Source: Candidatus Anaerobiospirillum pullistercoris
GTDB lineage: Bacteria > Pseudomonadota > Gammaproteobacteria > Enterobacterales > Succinivibrionaceae
Direction: 5' to 3'
Assembly: GCA_019114785.1 (NCBI GenBank)
Contig: DXEV01000130.1
Location: 1 to 64,000 of the forward strand
Length of the DNA stretch: 64,000 nt
Position numbers and translations under genes: made by a program. Position 1 is the stretch's first letter, and each line of letters begins with the position of its first letter. Under the pieces are notes generated by a model. The model was not told the DNA's origin. It saw only the letters and a list, made by a program, of their open reading frames with translations, and searched no databases. Shown here one piece after another: positions 11,001 through 20,902 of the stretch.

Positions 11001-11426
11001 TTTAAGCAAAAGATCGAGCTTAGCTCGATTTGCAAAAATAATGGCTCATTCCGTGCATTATATATCTATTTCTAGTGGAGAGAGTATTTGCTTTGGTCTC
11101 GTTATGTTCCTGTGAATAGCAAAGAGATAAGGCAAGTTCCAAAGTTGGGCTATGCGTTGTTATGGCCCTTAACTTTTGCAAATTTAGAGTTGCTTGCACC
11201 AGAAGCGACGAATAATGCGCCGTGAGCTTTAATCGCGCCTATACTTGTAATGCTGCTCGCTGTGACCATCTGGCCGTGCTGGCCATTGGGCTGTGCTGGC
11301 CATTGGGCTGTGCTGGCATCTGTGCATGCGATTGCATATGGGCGCTACTTATTTGGTCTTGGATCTGAATAAAAACTGAGGGCGGAAAAGTAGTGTTTAT
11401 GCCTCTCGTGGAATAGGGATGTTGCC

Positions 11427-14198
11427 ATGGAAAAGTCGTTTATATCCTTGTTTATCACACGATTCCTCGTGTCGATGCTCGTGATCTTGGCGATCTTTGC
11501 CGTCTCCGCCTACCAACGGATGGAATCGGCGCGCTCCGTTGCCACTACTATGGCTGCCGAGGCTCTGTCCCACGTCGAGATTAGCCTCAGCAATATCGTG
11601 GATAAGACCAATTTGATCGAGGCTTTCTTACATGCCTCGGGAGAGCAGAACATGCGCGAGATCTATGAGCGCATGGATGGACAGTATTTCCTCGACGAAT
11701 TTAACTATATCGCCTCTACTTTAATTGATAACAAAGCCATTCGCGGGATTGAACTGCTACCGCAGGGTAAGGTTATGTACGTCTATCCAGCATTGTTCGA
11801 CAAAAACATTATTGGCTACGATGTGGTGAACAAGGATAGCACTGGCGCTTCAGCTGAATTTGCGCACTTCTCGGGCATGATCACCATTGACGGGCCGCTC
11901 AAATTACGCCAAGGTGGTACGGCTTTAGTGGCACGTAATCCTGTGTATTTTGAAGATGGTACTTTTTGGGGCTTTGTTGCCATCTTAATGGAGGTACCAC
12001 GCGTCATTGAGCCTCTGGGGCTTAACGATCTCTCCAACCAAGGCTATGAATATGAGCTGCACTTTGTCACAAATAATGGTGTGCAAGTGGTAGCTTCTAC
12101 CTTGTATCAGCACGAGATCTCTGAGGCGGTGATGGTCAGCAAGTTGATTGCTGGCCGTAAAGCTGAAATGTACGTGATCCCTCATGGTGGTTGGTTGCGT
12201 ACTAGTGAAGCTGTTTACGAGTTCTTTTTCTTACTTGTCTTAGCTATCCTCTTTGCTTATTTATTGACGCGCAATCGGGTCTCATCATTAGAGCTGATGA
12301 GCTCGCTGGAAAAAGAAAAACACTTGCGCCTGGTAACAGTGCAGGCCTACAAGGAGGCAGAGCAAGCTAACACTGCTAAGAGTGACTTCTTAAGCGCCAT
12401 GAGCCACGATTTGCGTACTCCAATGAACGCTATTGTGGGCTTGTGTACGCTGTTGCAGCGTGACAGTAATAATCCACAAAAGGTACAGGATTATGTGCAA
12501 AAGCTAATGGCTTCCAGCCAACACCTGCTGGGACTGATTAACGATGTGCTCGACATGAGCAAGATCGAAAGCGGTAAGGTCGCACTTAATGTCCGTGAGT
12601 TCTCACTGGCTACTTTGATTGAAGGTATTAACACCATTGTGCGTCCACAGACGCAGGCGCGTAGTCAGAACTTTGAGATCGTAGTGAACCACATTGAGCA
12701 TGAGTTCTTGATTGCCGATGATCTGCGCTTAAATCAGATCCTGCTCAATCTGCTGTCCAATGCGGTGAAATATACCCAAGTTGGTGGCAATATCCGTCTT
12801 ACGGTGACTGAAAAGGATATGCACTCTCCTTCTATTGCCAGCTTCACTTTTGAGGTGACTGACAATGGTATGGGTATGTCGCCGCTCTTCTTAAAGCACA
12901 TCTTTGAGCCTTTTGCTCGTGCTGAGAGAGTGGTTAGTGCCGAGATCCAAGGTACCGGTTTGGGCATGACCATTACTCATAATTTAGTGCAGTTAATGGG
13001 TGGCACGATCGATATTGATTCGGTGGAGAGTGTAGGTACGACAGTCAAGGTCAACCTCACTTTTAAGATCAAGCACGAAGAGAAAAAGGACACTCTGTTC
13101 TTTAAGCAACATGGCATTGAGCGGATCTTACTGATCGACAATGAGTACAGTATGTGGCACTCAGTGAGTGTCACCATGAGTGAGGCCGGAGTAAGGACGC
13201 TGCATGCTTTTAACAGCTCAGATGCCATTAAGGTATTGAAAGAGCAGCAACAATTGGGTGAGCCAGTAAAACTGATCTTGTTGGATCTGTCTTTAACTCA
13301 AGAAGATAGCTTGGAGACAGTTTATATTCTGAAACAATCAGAGTTTAAGCACGTCCCGATTGTGGCTTTAACTTCCTATGGCTCGACAGATTTAGAGCTT
13401 AAGGCCTTGGACACAGGTATCGACGGCTTCTTAGTCAAGCCTCTGTTTATCAGCAGCTTAAAGCAGTTAGTGGAAAGCGTGGAGAAACGCGATCAGTTAG
13501 ACGCTCATAAGAAGACTAAGAGTGTGCTCGATGGTCTGCATTTACTGGCAGCTGAGGATAATGAGCTTAACTCTGAGATCCTTGTGGATATTCTTGGTAT
13601 GAGAGGAGCTACTTGTAAGGTCTGTAAAGACGGTGTGGCCGTGGTAGAGGAGTTTAAGAACTCTAAGCCAGGTCAGTACGACTTCATTCTTATGGACATC
13701 CAGATGCCTCATATGAATGGTCTTGAGGCCACGCGCGCTATTCGTGCCTTAGATAAGCCTAACGCCAAGACGATCCCTATTATCGCCATGACCGCCAATG
13801 CCTTCTCCGAGGATGTAAAAGCCTCGCTGGATGCAGGTATGAACTACCATATTTCCAAGCCATTGGATCTCAGTGTGGTAGAGGAATACGTTAAGACCTT
13901 GTCACGCAATAGCAAAGGTGAGTTCTTTGTGCCGGAATCGCCTCAAGGAGACGAGAGCGAAGAGTCTTTGTCTGACGACACGTTGAGCGATATTTTAAAT
14001 ACTGCTGCTAGCACCACCAGTGTTAGCACCTCCAGCGCTAGCACCATTAGTGCTAGCACTAGCTCTGACACAGCTACAGCCGCAGGTTCTGACGCATTCG
14101 CAGCTGCCGCAGCAGCAGTGAAGCAAGAGGCACAAAGCAAAGCAGGTGCGTCTGTACAGCCAAACGTTAAGGCCAATAGTAGCAACAATGGCGAGTAG
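11427..14198 (+). CDS. Hybrid sensor histidine kinase with CHASE-like sensor domain and two receiver domains
   Basis: N-terminal TM plus CHASE-like segment (GPLKLRQGGTALVARNPVYFEDGTFWGFV); HisKA SHDLRTPMNAIVG; HATPase DNGMGM/GTGLGM; second receiver DYDFILMDIQMPHMNGLEATRAIR-like canonical. Confidence 0.93.
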   Translation: MEKSFISLFITRFLVSMLVILAIFAVSAYQRMESARSVATTMAAEALSHVEISLSNIVDKTNLIEAFLHASGEQNMREIYERMDGQYFLDEFNYIASTLIDNKAIRGIELLPQGKVMYVYPALFDKNIIGYDVVNKDSTGASAEFAHFSGMITIDGPLKLRQGGTALVARNPVYFEDGTFWGFVAILMEVPRVIEPLGLNDLSNQGYEYELHFVTNNGVQVVASTLYQHEISEAVMVSKLIAGRKAEMYVIPHGGWLRTSEAVYEFFFLLVLAILFAYLLTRNRVSSLELMSSLEKEKHLRLVTVQAYKEAEQANTAKSDFLSAMSHDLRTPMNAIVGLCTLLQRDSNNPQKVQDYVQKLMASSQHLLGLINDVLDMSKIESGKVALNVREFSLATLIEGINTIVRPQTQARSQNFEIVVNHIEHEFLIADDLRLNQILLNLLSNAVKYTQVGGNIRLTVTEKDMHSPSIASFTFEVTDNGMGMSPLFLKHIFEPFARAERVVSAEIQGTGLGMTITHNLVQLMGGTIDIDSVESVGTTVKVNLTFKIKHEEKKDTLFFKQHGIERILLIDNEYSMWHSVSVTMSEAGVRTLHAFNSSDAIKVLKEQQQLGEPVKLILLDLSLTQEDSLETVYILKQSEFKHVPIVALTSYGSTDLELKALDTGIDGFLVKPLFISSLKQLVESVEKRDQLDAHKKTKSVLDGLHLLAAEDNELNSEILVDILGMRGATCKVCKDGVAVVEEFKNSKPGQYDFILMDIQMPHMNGLEATRAIRALDKPNAKTIPIIAMTANAFSEDVKASLDAGMNYHISKPLDLSVVEEYVKTLSRNSKGEFFVPESPQGDESEESLSDDTLSDILNTAASTTSVSTSSASTISASTSSDTATAAGSDAFAAAAAAVKQEAQSKAGASVQPNVKANSSNNGE
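14007..14066 (+). repeat. 4 x 15-bp tandem repeat in the kinase C-terminal tail
   Basis: GCTAGCACCACCAGT / GTTAGCACCTCCAGC / GCTAGCACCATTAGT / GCTAGCACTAGCTCT, encoding ASTTS VSTSS ASTIS ASTSS. Confidence 0.9.
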
Positions 14199-15060
14199 CA
14201 TCTTGTCCAGTGGGCTTTGTGATCATCACTGCCACCTGTTCTTAGGCTGCCCTGCAATTGAGCCAGACGCTTTAGACGAGCTAGACGATCTAGACGATCT
14301 AGAGCTGGCTGAAGCAGCGCAGGTGTGCGCTTGGTGGCAGCTGGATAGGGTGCAACAGCAGCTTAAAGCTTTTGCTGACTCTGCGGTGTCTACTTTTGTC
14401 TTACAGACAGTAAGCCTTGCTGATTTTAAGCTGCATTTGAGAGTGTGGCCATGGCTACAGCAAGGCCCTTTAGCGCAGCGTTTGCAGCTTTATGCAGGCT
14501 TACATCCGTTCTACGTACATGCACCAGCGGAACTGCAGCCGTGGCTAGAAACTGTATCTCAGATATGGCAACAACAGAGTACTCTTAAGAGTAGCCTGCA
14601 TAGCCCTCGGCTGTTCGGTATAGGTGAAGTGGGCTTAGACAAACGTCATGGCATGGAGCTCAAGCTACAGATTGCTCTATTAGACAGCCTACTAGAGGCT
14701 ACAGTCGCATGGCATTTGCCTTATTCTTTTCACTGTGTAGGGGCTCATTCTGAGCTCTTAGCCTTACTTAAGCACTATCCTCAGGTCACAGGAACCGTGC
14801 ATGGTTTTACGGGCTCACTAGAGCTGGCTAAGCAGTACACCAAACGTGGTTTGCATTTAGGGTTGGGGCGGGCGCTGCTAGCACCGCAAAATCAGCGTAA
14901 GTATCAGCAGCTATTGCAGAGCTTTCCTCAGGAAACATGGCATTTGGAAAGCGATTTTGATGGCTCTCATGGTGTGTACGATCCGACTCTACTACCTCAG
15001 TTGACGCAACATCTCACCAACTTGTCAGCCTCAGCTAAACAGGCTAATCTAAGAGTCTAA
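14188..15060 (+). CDS. TatD-family metal-dependent hydrolase
   Basis: LCDHHCHL near N-terminus, GIGEVGLDKRHG, HCVGAH, GTVHGFTGS, ESDFDG; start at 14188 overlaps the kinase stop codon. Confidence 0.88.
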   Translation: MASSILSSGLCDHHCHLFLGCPAIEPDALDELDDLDDLELAEAAQVCAWWQLDRVQQQLKAFADSAVSTFVLQTVSLADFKLHLRVWPWLQQGPLAQRLQLYAGLHPFYVHAPAELQPWLETVSQIWQQQSTLKSSLHSPRLFGIGEVGLDKRHGMELKLQIALLDSLLEATVAWHLPYSFHCVGAHSELLALLKHYPQVTGTVHGFTGSLELAKQYTKRGLHLGLGRALLAPQNQRKYQQLLQSFPQETWHLESDFDGSHGVYDPTLLPQLTQHLTNLSASAKQANLRV

Positions 15061-15265
15061 TTTTGCGTCTCGTGACCTCTGAGCCAATAGGACTACGCTG
15101 AGAGGTAGGAGATGGTCTTAACTCTCAGTCGAAACCTCAAAACCACTTGAGCTGGCGTTCAGAGCTAACTGTGCCGGTGCTCAGTGCCTCTTAGAGCCTA
15201 ACAGAAAAGCTGGTGGTTGAGGGGCTCAGAGTTGCGCTTATTTTGCCCTCAAAAGGAAAAGTCTG

Positions 15266-16237
15266 ATGCAGCAAATGTTTTTTGTCTTCCCTAAGAAGGG
15301 TGTAGAAGCTACTGATCAAGAAACACAGCATGATGTGATTGCCGTTTGCTGTGCTCATTGCCATATCGGTGCAGCTTTTACCCAGATTAAGTCAGAGCTG
15401 AAGGCTGATCCTGACTTTGCCTACTATTTAGTGCGTTTGCCACAAGCGGTGCCAGCTGAGCTTGAAGCTGAGCTTAAAGCTAAGACCTTAAAGGCAGCAG
15501 GTCAAGAGCGCAGTGAGTTGCCTTGTGATGTGCTCTTTAGCGAGGACTTCCCTTGCTTTAGCAAGAAAGATCAGCGTTCTGGTGCCTTGGTGATGGACAT
15601 GGACATGACCACGGTGCAAATTGAGGGTATTGATGAGATCGCTCGTTGCTTGGGCGTGTTTGATGAGGTGGCAGCGATCACTCATGAGGCTATGCACGGT
15701 AAGCTCGATTTTAGCCAATCGCTGCAAAGACGTGTGGCCTTATTAAAGGGCGGTGATGCAGCTCAGGTCTTATCCAATGTAAAGAGCATTATGCACGAGA
15801 CTGAGGGCTTAGATGTTCTCTTGCCTTACTGCAATACCTTAAAACCAAGCCATCATTTCCAAACCTGCATTGCCTCAGGTGGTTTCCATGAATTGATCTC
15901 CGTGATTGCTCATAAGTACGGATTAGATCAGATTGCTGCCAATCGCTTAAAGGTGGACGCTCAAGGCAAGTTTACTGGTGAAGTGGATGGCCCAATCGTC
16001 GATGGTCAGGCTAAAGCCAACTTAGTGCATCATCTCAAGACTGAATATCAGATCCCTCAGGAGAGAATCATTGTGATCGGTGATGGAGCCAATGATCTTT
16101 TGATGATGAGTGAAGGTGGTTTAGGCATTGCCTATCATGCCAAGCCAACAGTACAGCAGCGGGCGCGCAACGTGCTCAATCGCGGTAATTTGCGTGCCGT
16201 GGCAGCTTTGCTCAAGTTACGGGTTTCATTAGATTAG
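15266..16237 (+). CDS. serB: Phosphoserine phosphatase
   Basis: HAD motifs MDMDMTTVQIEGIDEIAR and IVIGDGANDLLMM; adjacent to radA as in E. coli. Confidence 0.93.
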   Translation: MQQMFFVFPKKGVEATDQETQHDVIAVCCAHCHIGAAFTQIKSELKADPDFAYYLVRLPQAVPAELEAELKAKTLKAAGQERSELPCDVLFSEDFPCFSKKDQRSGALVMDMDMTTVQIEGIDEIARCLGVFDEVAAITHEAMHGKLDFSQSLQRRVALLKGGDAAQVLSNVKSIMHETEGLDVLLPYCNTLKPSHHFQTCIASGGFHELISVIAHKYGLDQIAANRLKVDAQGKFTGEVDGPIVDGQAKANLVHHLKTEYQIPQERIIVIGDGANDLLMMSEGGLGIAYHAKPTVQQRARNVLNRGNLRAVAALLKLRVSLD

Positions 16238-16416
16238 ACAGCCAGCATCGTCTGTATAGCCTGCAGTGCAGGCTATAGACAGCACAACTGGCTGCGCGCA
16301 GCACAGTATCTGTGCTCAGCACGCCGCTGGTAGCGGCGGTAGCTTTAGAGCCGCAGCAGCATCTGAGGGACGCCGCAATCTTGCGGAGACGAGTAGGGGA
16401 AAAGGAGAGCGTTTGT

Positions 16417-17802
16417 ATGGCTAAAGCCAAGGTCATGTATGTGTGCAACCAATGTGGCGCTGAGTATGCGCGCTGGCAAGGCCAATGCCGTCAATGTGGA
16501 GAATGGAACACCATTGAGGAGGTCAAACTCTCATCCAACGCCTCTCCTGCACGCACAGTTACACGTGCCGCTTCTCTGGCAGGCTTTGCTGGTGTGGCCG
16601 ACGGTAAGGTTGAAAACCTCTCCCAAGTGCAGATCGCACAAACTGTGCGTATGCCTACAGGCTATGGCGAGTTTGATCGCGTCTTAGGTGGTGGTATTGT
16701 CCCAGGCTCGGTGGTGCTGATTGGTGGTAATCCTGGTGCAGGTAAATCGACGCTGCTGTTGCAGACGGTGTGCATGCTCTCATCATCCACTAAAGTGCTC
16801 TATATCACTGGTGAGGAGTCTTTAGAGCAAGTAGCTTTGCGTGCCCAGCGTCTATCTTTACCTACCGCACAAGTACGTATTGGTGCCGAGACCTCCATTG
16901 ACAACATTATTGCAGTCGCTCTGCAAGAACAGCCTGCGGTGTTGGTGGTGGACTCTATCCAAGTGATGCACGTCAATGATGTCGATAGCGCACCCGGCTC
17001 AGTGACTCAGGTACGTGAGAGTGCTGCAGCGTTGACTCAGTTTGCTAAACGCACTGGTATTGCGGTGTTTTTAGTTGGTCACGTGACCAAAGAAGGTAGC
17101 CTTGCTGGCCCAAAGGTATTAGAGCACTGTGTGGACTGCTCGGTATTGCTGGAAGCTGGCAATGATATGCGTTTTCGTACCTTACGTTGTCACAAAAACC
17201 GTTTCGGTGCGGTGAACGAGATCGGCGTGTTTGCCATGACGGATAAAGGCTTACATGAGATCAAGAACCCTTCTGCAATCTTCTTAAACCGCCAAGAAAA
17301 AGTAGCACCAGGTTCGCTGGCCACTTGCGTGTGGGAAGGTACGCGTCCGTTGCTGGTCGAGCTGCAGTGCTTAGTGGATCTATCGCAGTATGGTAATCCA
17401 CGCCGTTTGTCCTTAGGTACAGATGGTAATCGCTTGGCTATGCTGTTGTCGGTGCTGCACCGTCATGCAGGTATCCAGCTGGGTGATCAAGACGTGTTCG
17501 TTAACGTCGTAGGTGGTGTCAAAATCGATGGCACTAGTGCTGATGTGCCGCTGATTCTTGCTCTGCTCTCATCGTTTACGGAGCGACCAATCTCGCGTAC
17601 TACTATTGCCTTTGGTGAGATTGGTTTGACCGGAGAGATCAGACCTGTGCAGTCAGGCTTAGAGCGCCTCAATGAGGCTGAAAAGCAGGGCTTTTTGCGT
17701 GCTATCGTGCCTTACGATAATGCCCCTCGTAATAAGAGCAAGATGGGTAATTTAGAGATCATCCCTGTGCGCAATATTCAGGAGTTAGTGGATTTGGTTT
17801 AG
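16417..17802 (+). CDS. radA: DNA repair protein RadA
   Basis: CNQCGAEYARWQGQCRQCGEWNT zinc finger, GGNPGAGKSTLL Walker A, KNRFG motif; true start at MAKAKVMYVCNQCG. Confidence 0.97.
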   Translation: MAKAKVMYVCNQCGAEYARWQGQCRQCGEWNTIEEVKLSSNASPARTVTRAASLAGFAGVADGKVENLSQVQIAQTVRMPTGYGEFDRVLGGGIVPGSVVLIGGNPGAGKSTLLLQTVCMLSSSTKVLYITGEESLEQVALRAQRLSLPTAQVRIGAETSIDNIIAVALQEQPAVLVVDSIQVMHVNDVDSAPGSVTQVRESAAALTQFAKRTGIAVFLVGHVTKEGSLAGPKVLEHCVDCSVLLEAGNDMRFRTLRCHKNRFGAVNEIGVFAMTDKGLHEIKNPSAIFLNRQEKVAPGSLATCVWEGTRPLLVELQCLVDLSQYGNPRRLSLGTDGNRLAMLLSVLHRHAGIQLGDQDVFVNVVGGVKIDGTSADVPLILALLSSFTERPISRTTIAFGEIGLTGEIRPVQSGLERLNEAEKQGFLRAIVPYDNAPRNKSKMGNLEIIPVRNIQELVDLV

Positions 17803-17953
17803 AGCTCAGAGCTGCTCAAGCAGGACGCTTGTGGAATAGGGGTAGGGTAGGTAAAAAGAAAAGGATTGGGGTGGCTAGAGAGGATATGGTGGGCGCGCTC
17901 AGTGGTACTTAGGACAGTGAGCGCGCAGAAGGAAGAGAGCAAGCGGGTTGAGT

Positions 17954-18328
17954 TTAGCTCTGAGCTTTAATTAAGACGTTAAGTTCGCGGTTTAAGACAT
18001 CGGAACGGCCGATATTCATTTCCACGAGACGCTTTAAGTGGGAGATCGACTCTGGATCAACGTGGTTGCACTCTAAACCTAAGCTCTTGCCAGAAACGTG
18101 GCGGCAGGTCATCTTCATCACAATCTTAGTAGTAGCTTGCAGCTGGATGACAAGAGTGTATCTTTGGCCAGAAAAAATGTGTGGATCTTCCTCGAAGTTG
18201 GCCAGCTCGACAAAGGCACCCTTTAAGGACACATCACGCACATGCACGATGTAGTTCTTTCTTTGCACTTCAGATTCTAATACGCCTGGTAAATCGAGGC
18301 TAATACGTGAATATTTACGACGTTCCAT
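17954..18328 (-). CDS. PilZ-domain protein
   Basis: MERRKYSRISLDLPGVLE...VRDVSLKGAFVE matches the PilZ RxxxR and D/NxSxxG pattern. Confidence 0.8.
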   Translation of the reverse strand: MERRKYSRISLDLPGVLESEVQRKNYIVHVRDVSLKGAFVELANFEEDPHIFSGQRYTLVIQLQATTKIVMKMTCRHVSGKSLGLECNHVDPESISHLKRLVEMNIGRSDVLNRELNVLIKAQS

Positions 18329-18729
18329 AACCTACAAACCTTAAGCCGTTAGACCGCAAGCGCTATTCTTCCTGCAAAACGGCAAATAACAATGATGAAG
18401 CAGCTGCTCTTCGCTTTTTGGACAATCCAAATTAAGGCCTTAGAGTGCCACAGTGGATAGAGGCGTGAGACTAAGTCAGGCTAAAGCGTATTAGAAACGA
18501 AGGCCTATAGCACGCTGCCACCCTGCCCTATTCTTAATATAGAAGAAAGAACAAACGCACTACGATTGTACACCGATGACGCGTGTATATCCGAGTTCTT
18601 CTGCTCAAATGTAACACGTATCAGCTTATTTCTCGCGAGTGTTATCTAGGAGATATGTTGTGGGCTTGAATAGTTTAGCACAAAAGGATAGATATGCTGT
18701 GGGCTTTTGCCTTTGCCCCATTTAGATTA

Positions 18730-18751
18730 GAAGCCCATAGTTTTGGGCTTC
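18730..18751. terminator. Stem-loop, possibly a terminator
   Basis: GAAGCCCA-tagttt-TGGGCTTC. Confidence 0.5.
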
Positions 18752-18981
18752 TTAAGACACTGTTGTAAATAATATGGCGCTTTCTAAAAATGCACTGTTT
18801 TCCGCGAAAAAGACGATTTATATCAGCTTCTTTTGACGAAATTCGCTATTTTTAGAACTCGCCAATATGAATTGCCAGACACAGCATAAAATGTGGCTCA
18901 AGCTGTTGCTTAATCAGCAACTCCAGTCATCGACGATTGTCAAGGATTTGAAATTACCAATTAAGCAACAGGCTTCACTCA

Positions 18982-20019
18982 CTAATGCTTGTGATGACCC
19001 TTGTTGTCCTTATGGTCATGCTTTTTGTGCTCATGCTCATGGCTATTGCCATGGCCATGGTCATGACCATGCTTCTCGTCCTTGTGGTGATGGTCGTGCT
19101 TGTTGCCCTTGTCGCCCTTGTCACCATGGTGGTGCTTATCGCTGGCCTTGCCGTGGTGCTCTTTGCCGCGAGGAGAGCTCTCATACGGATCAATGCTGGC
19201 TGTCTCGCCAGAGGTATCGGCAGTTGCTGGGCTATCTTCAGTATTGGCGGCATTGGCGGCCATGCGAGCAGCACGGGCGGCAGCGCGTTGAGCTTTAGCG
19301 CGAGCTTTGGCTTGAGCCTCTGCTTCGGCCTCAGCAGCGGCCTCTGCTTCAGCGTGAGCCTGAGCGGCTTGAGCCACTTCGCTGGCTTGCTGGTCTAAGC
19401 GTGGATCAAAGAGCTCAGGGAAATCGGTCGCAGATAGGGTGTTCTCTAAGCCAATATTGCTGACGTGGTCTTGCAAGGCCATAGCAAAGAGCTCGCGGAT
19501 GTTCTCAAGAGAGCGTGGCTCTAGGACTTTTAAGAGCAGATTGACCTGATACTCCAGCTCGTGGTTGATTTCATCAAGCTCCAGTAAGCTCTCTTCATCT
19601 TGGGCTTGCTCAGGGTGTTTGAGCTCACAGAGGCGGATCACGCTGGCCATACTGGCGGTAGAAGCGTCGCGTCCGTATTTGGCGTTAAGGGGAATGCCTT
19701 CTAAGGCAGCATCAATCAGGACGCCACAGTCATAAGCAAAGGAGTCACCTTCGCTATAGTCTTCGAGGTCTAAAGGCAGGAAAGGCTCCACTTGCTCGTA
19801 GACTTGCATGAGGTCGATATGGTTAAACCGATCAGCGTGGAATTGCCAGCCTAAGCGCAGGGCATTGAGGTAGGTTGCAGCAGCTTGAGGGTTCTGATTA
19901 ATTTCGGCCCAGAGCACAAAGTTAGGGTACTGGCGGGTAGCGAGTACCAGCGAAAAAAGGCTATGCCGCCAAGCAGGCATCTTTTCAAGTTTTGCGTAAA
20001 ATTCGGAACCAAAGAGCAC
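18982..20019 (-). CDS. yjaG: YjaG/DUF416-family protein with Ala/Glu-rich linker and His-rich C-terminal tail
   Basis: N-terminal ~200 aa resemble DUF416 (YjaG); near rsd, purDH and hupA as in E. coli; tail GKEHHGKASDKHHHGDKGDKGNKHDHHHKDEKHGHDHGHGNSHEHEHKKHDHKDNKGHHKH. Confidence 0.8.
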   Translation of the reverse strand: MLFGSEFYAKLEKMPAWRHSLFSLVLATRQYPNFVLWAEINQNPQAAATYLNALRLGWQFHADRFNHIDLMQVYEQVEPFLPLDLEDYSEGDSFAYDCGVLIDAALEGIPLNAKYGRDASTASMASVIRLCELKHPEQAQDEESLLELDEINHELEYQVNLLLKVLEPRSLENIRELFAMALQDHVSNIGLENTLSATDFPELFDPRLDQQASEVAQAAQAHAEAEAAAEAEAEAQAKARAKAQRAAARAARMAANAANTEDSPATADTSGETASIDPYESSPRGKEHHGKASDKHHHGDKGDKGNKHDHHHKDEKHGHDHGHGNSHEHEHKKHDHKDNKGHHKH

Positions 20020-20364
20020 GATTTACCTCAACCTCAAGCAGAAAAAGAGAAAAAACTAAGGGCAAAGTATAGCGCAAAGCGCTTCATGCGGGCAGAAAGT
20101 ACGGTGACTTTAGCTGGGGGCTCTAGGGGAACCTAAAGAGCAGTTCATAAATTATTTTCTAGACTTCATGAGGTTTGCGAGCGGTATCACAGTTAGTGAT
20201 GCGCAGCTGGTATGGTAGTTTTGAGCGCTCGCATTTTGCGGGAAAGTGCACATTTCGGGCAGTTTTGCGATTTTCTTATTTTGCTTAATGGAACTTTTGC
20301 GTTAGCATTGTGTCCTAAAATAAGTAGCGATAATTTTTCGCGATAATGCGCAGAGAATAGCCTT

Positions 20365-20511
20365 TTACGCTTGCTTAGCAAGTAAGGCATCTTTTTGATG
20401 GGCCATGGAATTGGTAGCGGCGATGCCTACGATGCCCGCTAGGCCTACGAGGGGTACGAAGCAGTTAATCTGCTGGTTATTCTTGAGCGTTACGTGAGCT
20501 TGTTGCTTCAT
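20365..20511 (-). CDS. Candidate 48-aa small protein with a hydrophobic segment
   Basis: Read by hand: MKQQAHVTLKNNQQINCFVPLVGLAGIVGIAATNSMAHQKDALLAKQA*; below the ORF-track cutoff; no strong Shine-Dalgarno seen. Confidence 0.3.
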   Translation of the reverse strand: MKQQAHVTLKNNQQINCFVPLVGLAGIVGIAATNSMAHQKDALLAKQA

Positions 20512-20902
20512 AGGATTATCATTATTAATGTTTGTGATTTGGTGGTTAACGGAGCACGTGCTTCCGCTGAACTGCCGCTAAAAGAAAAAATCATCAGGGT
20601 ACGCTGTTGACGGCGGCACCTTCGCTCAAAAGCAAACTTGAGGCACTTTTGCTTTGGGAATGGCAAAAGTTACGCTTGCTTTAGTGTGGTTCGTTTTGTT
20701 TTGTTCTGCTCCTTAGCTTTCCTGCTAAGACTAAGAGCTGGAATTGATAAAAGGGACGCTGATCTTGCAGCTTCATCTGTCCACTTCTGTGGGGGCCTGT
20801 GGTTGCCCACTTCAGTGGTATGAGATGCAGTGGCATAGTCGCCAGTAATATGGTGCAATTTGCGCGAGGGATTTAGCTTACTTGCAGTAAGCCTTTGGTG
20901 GT

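Noticed and set aside
18867-19298. 143-aa plus-strand Cys/His-rich ORF
   Set aside because: Antisense shadow of the His-rich yjaG tail; composition is explained by the opposite strand.
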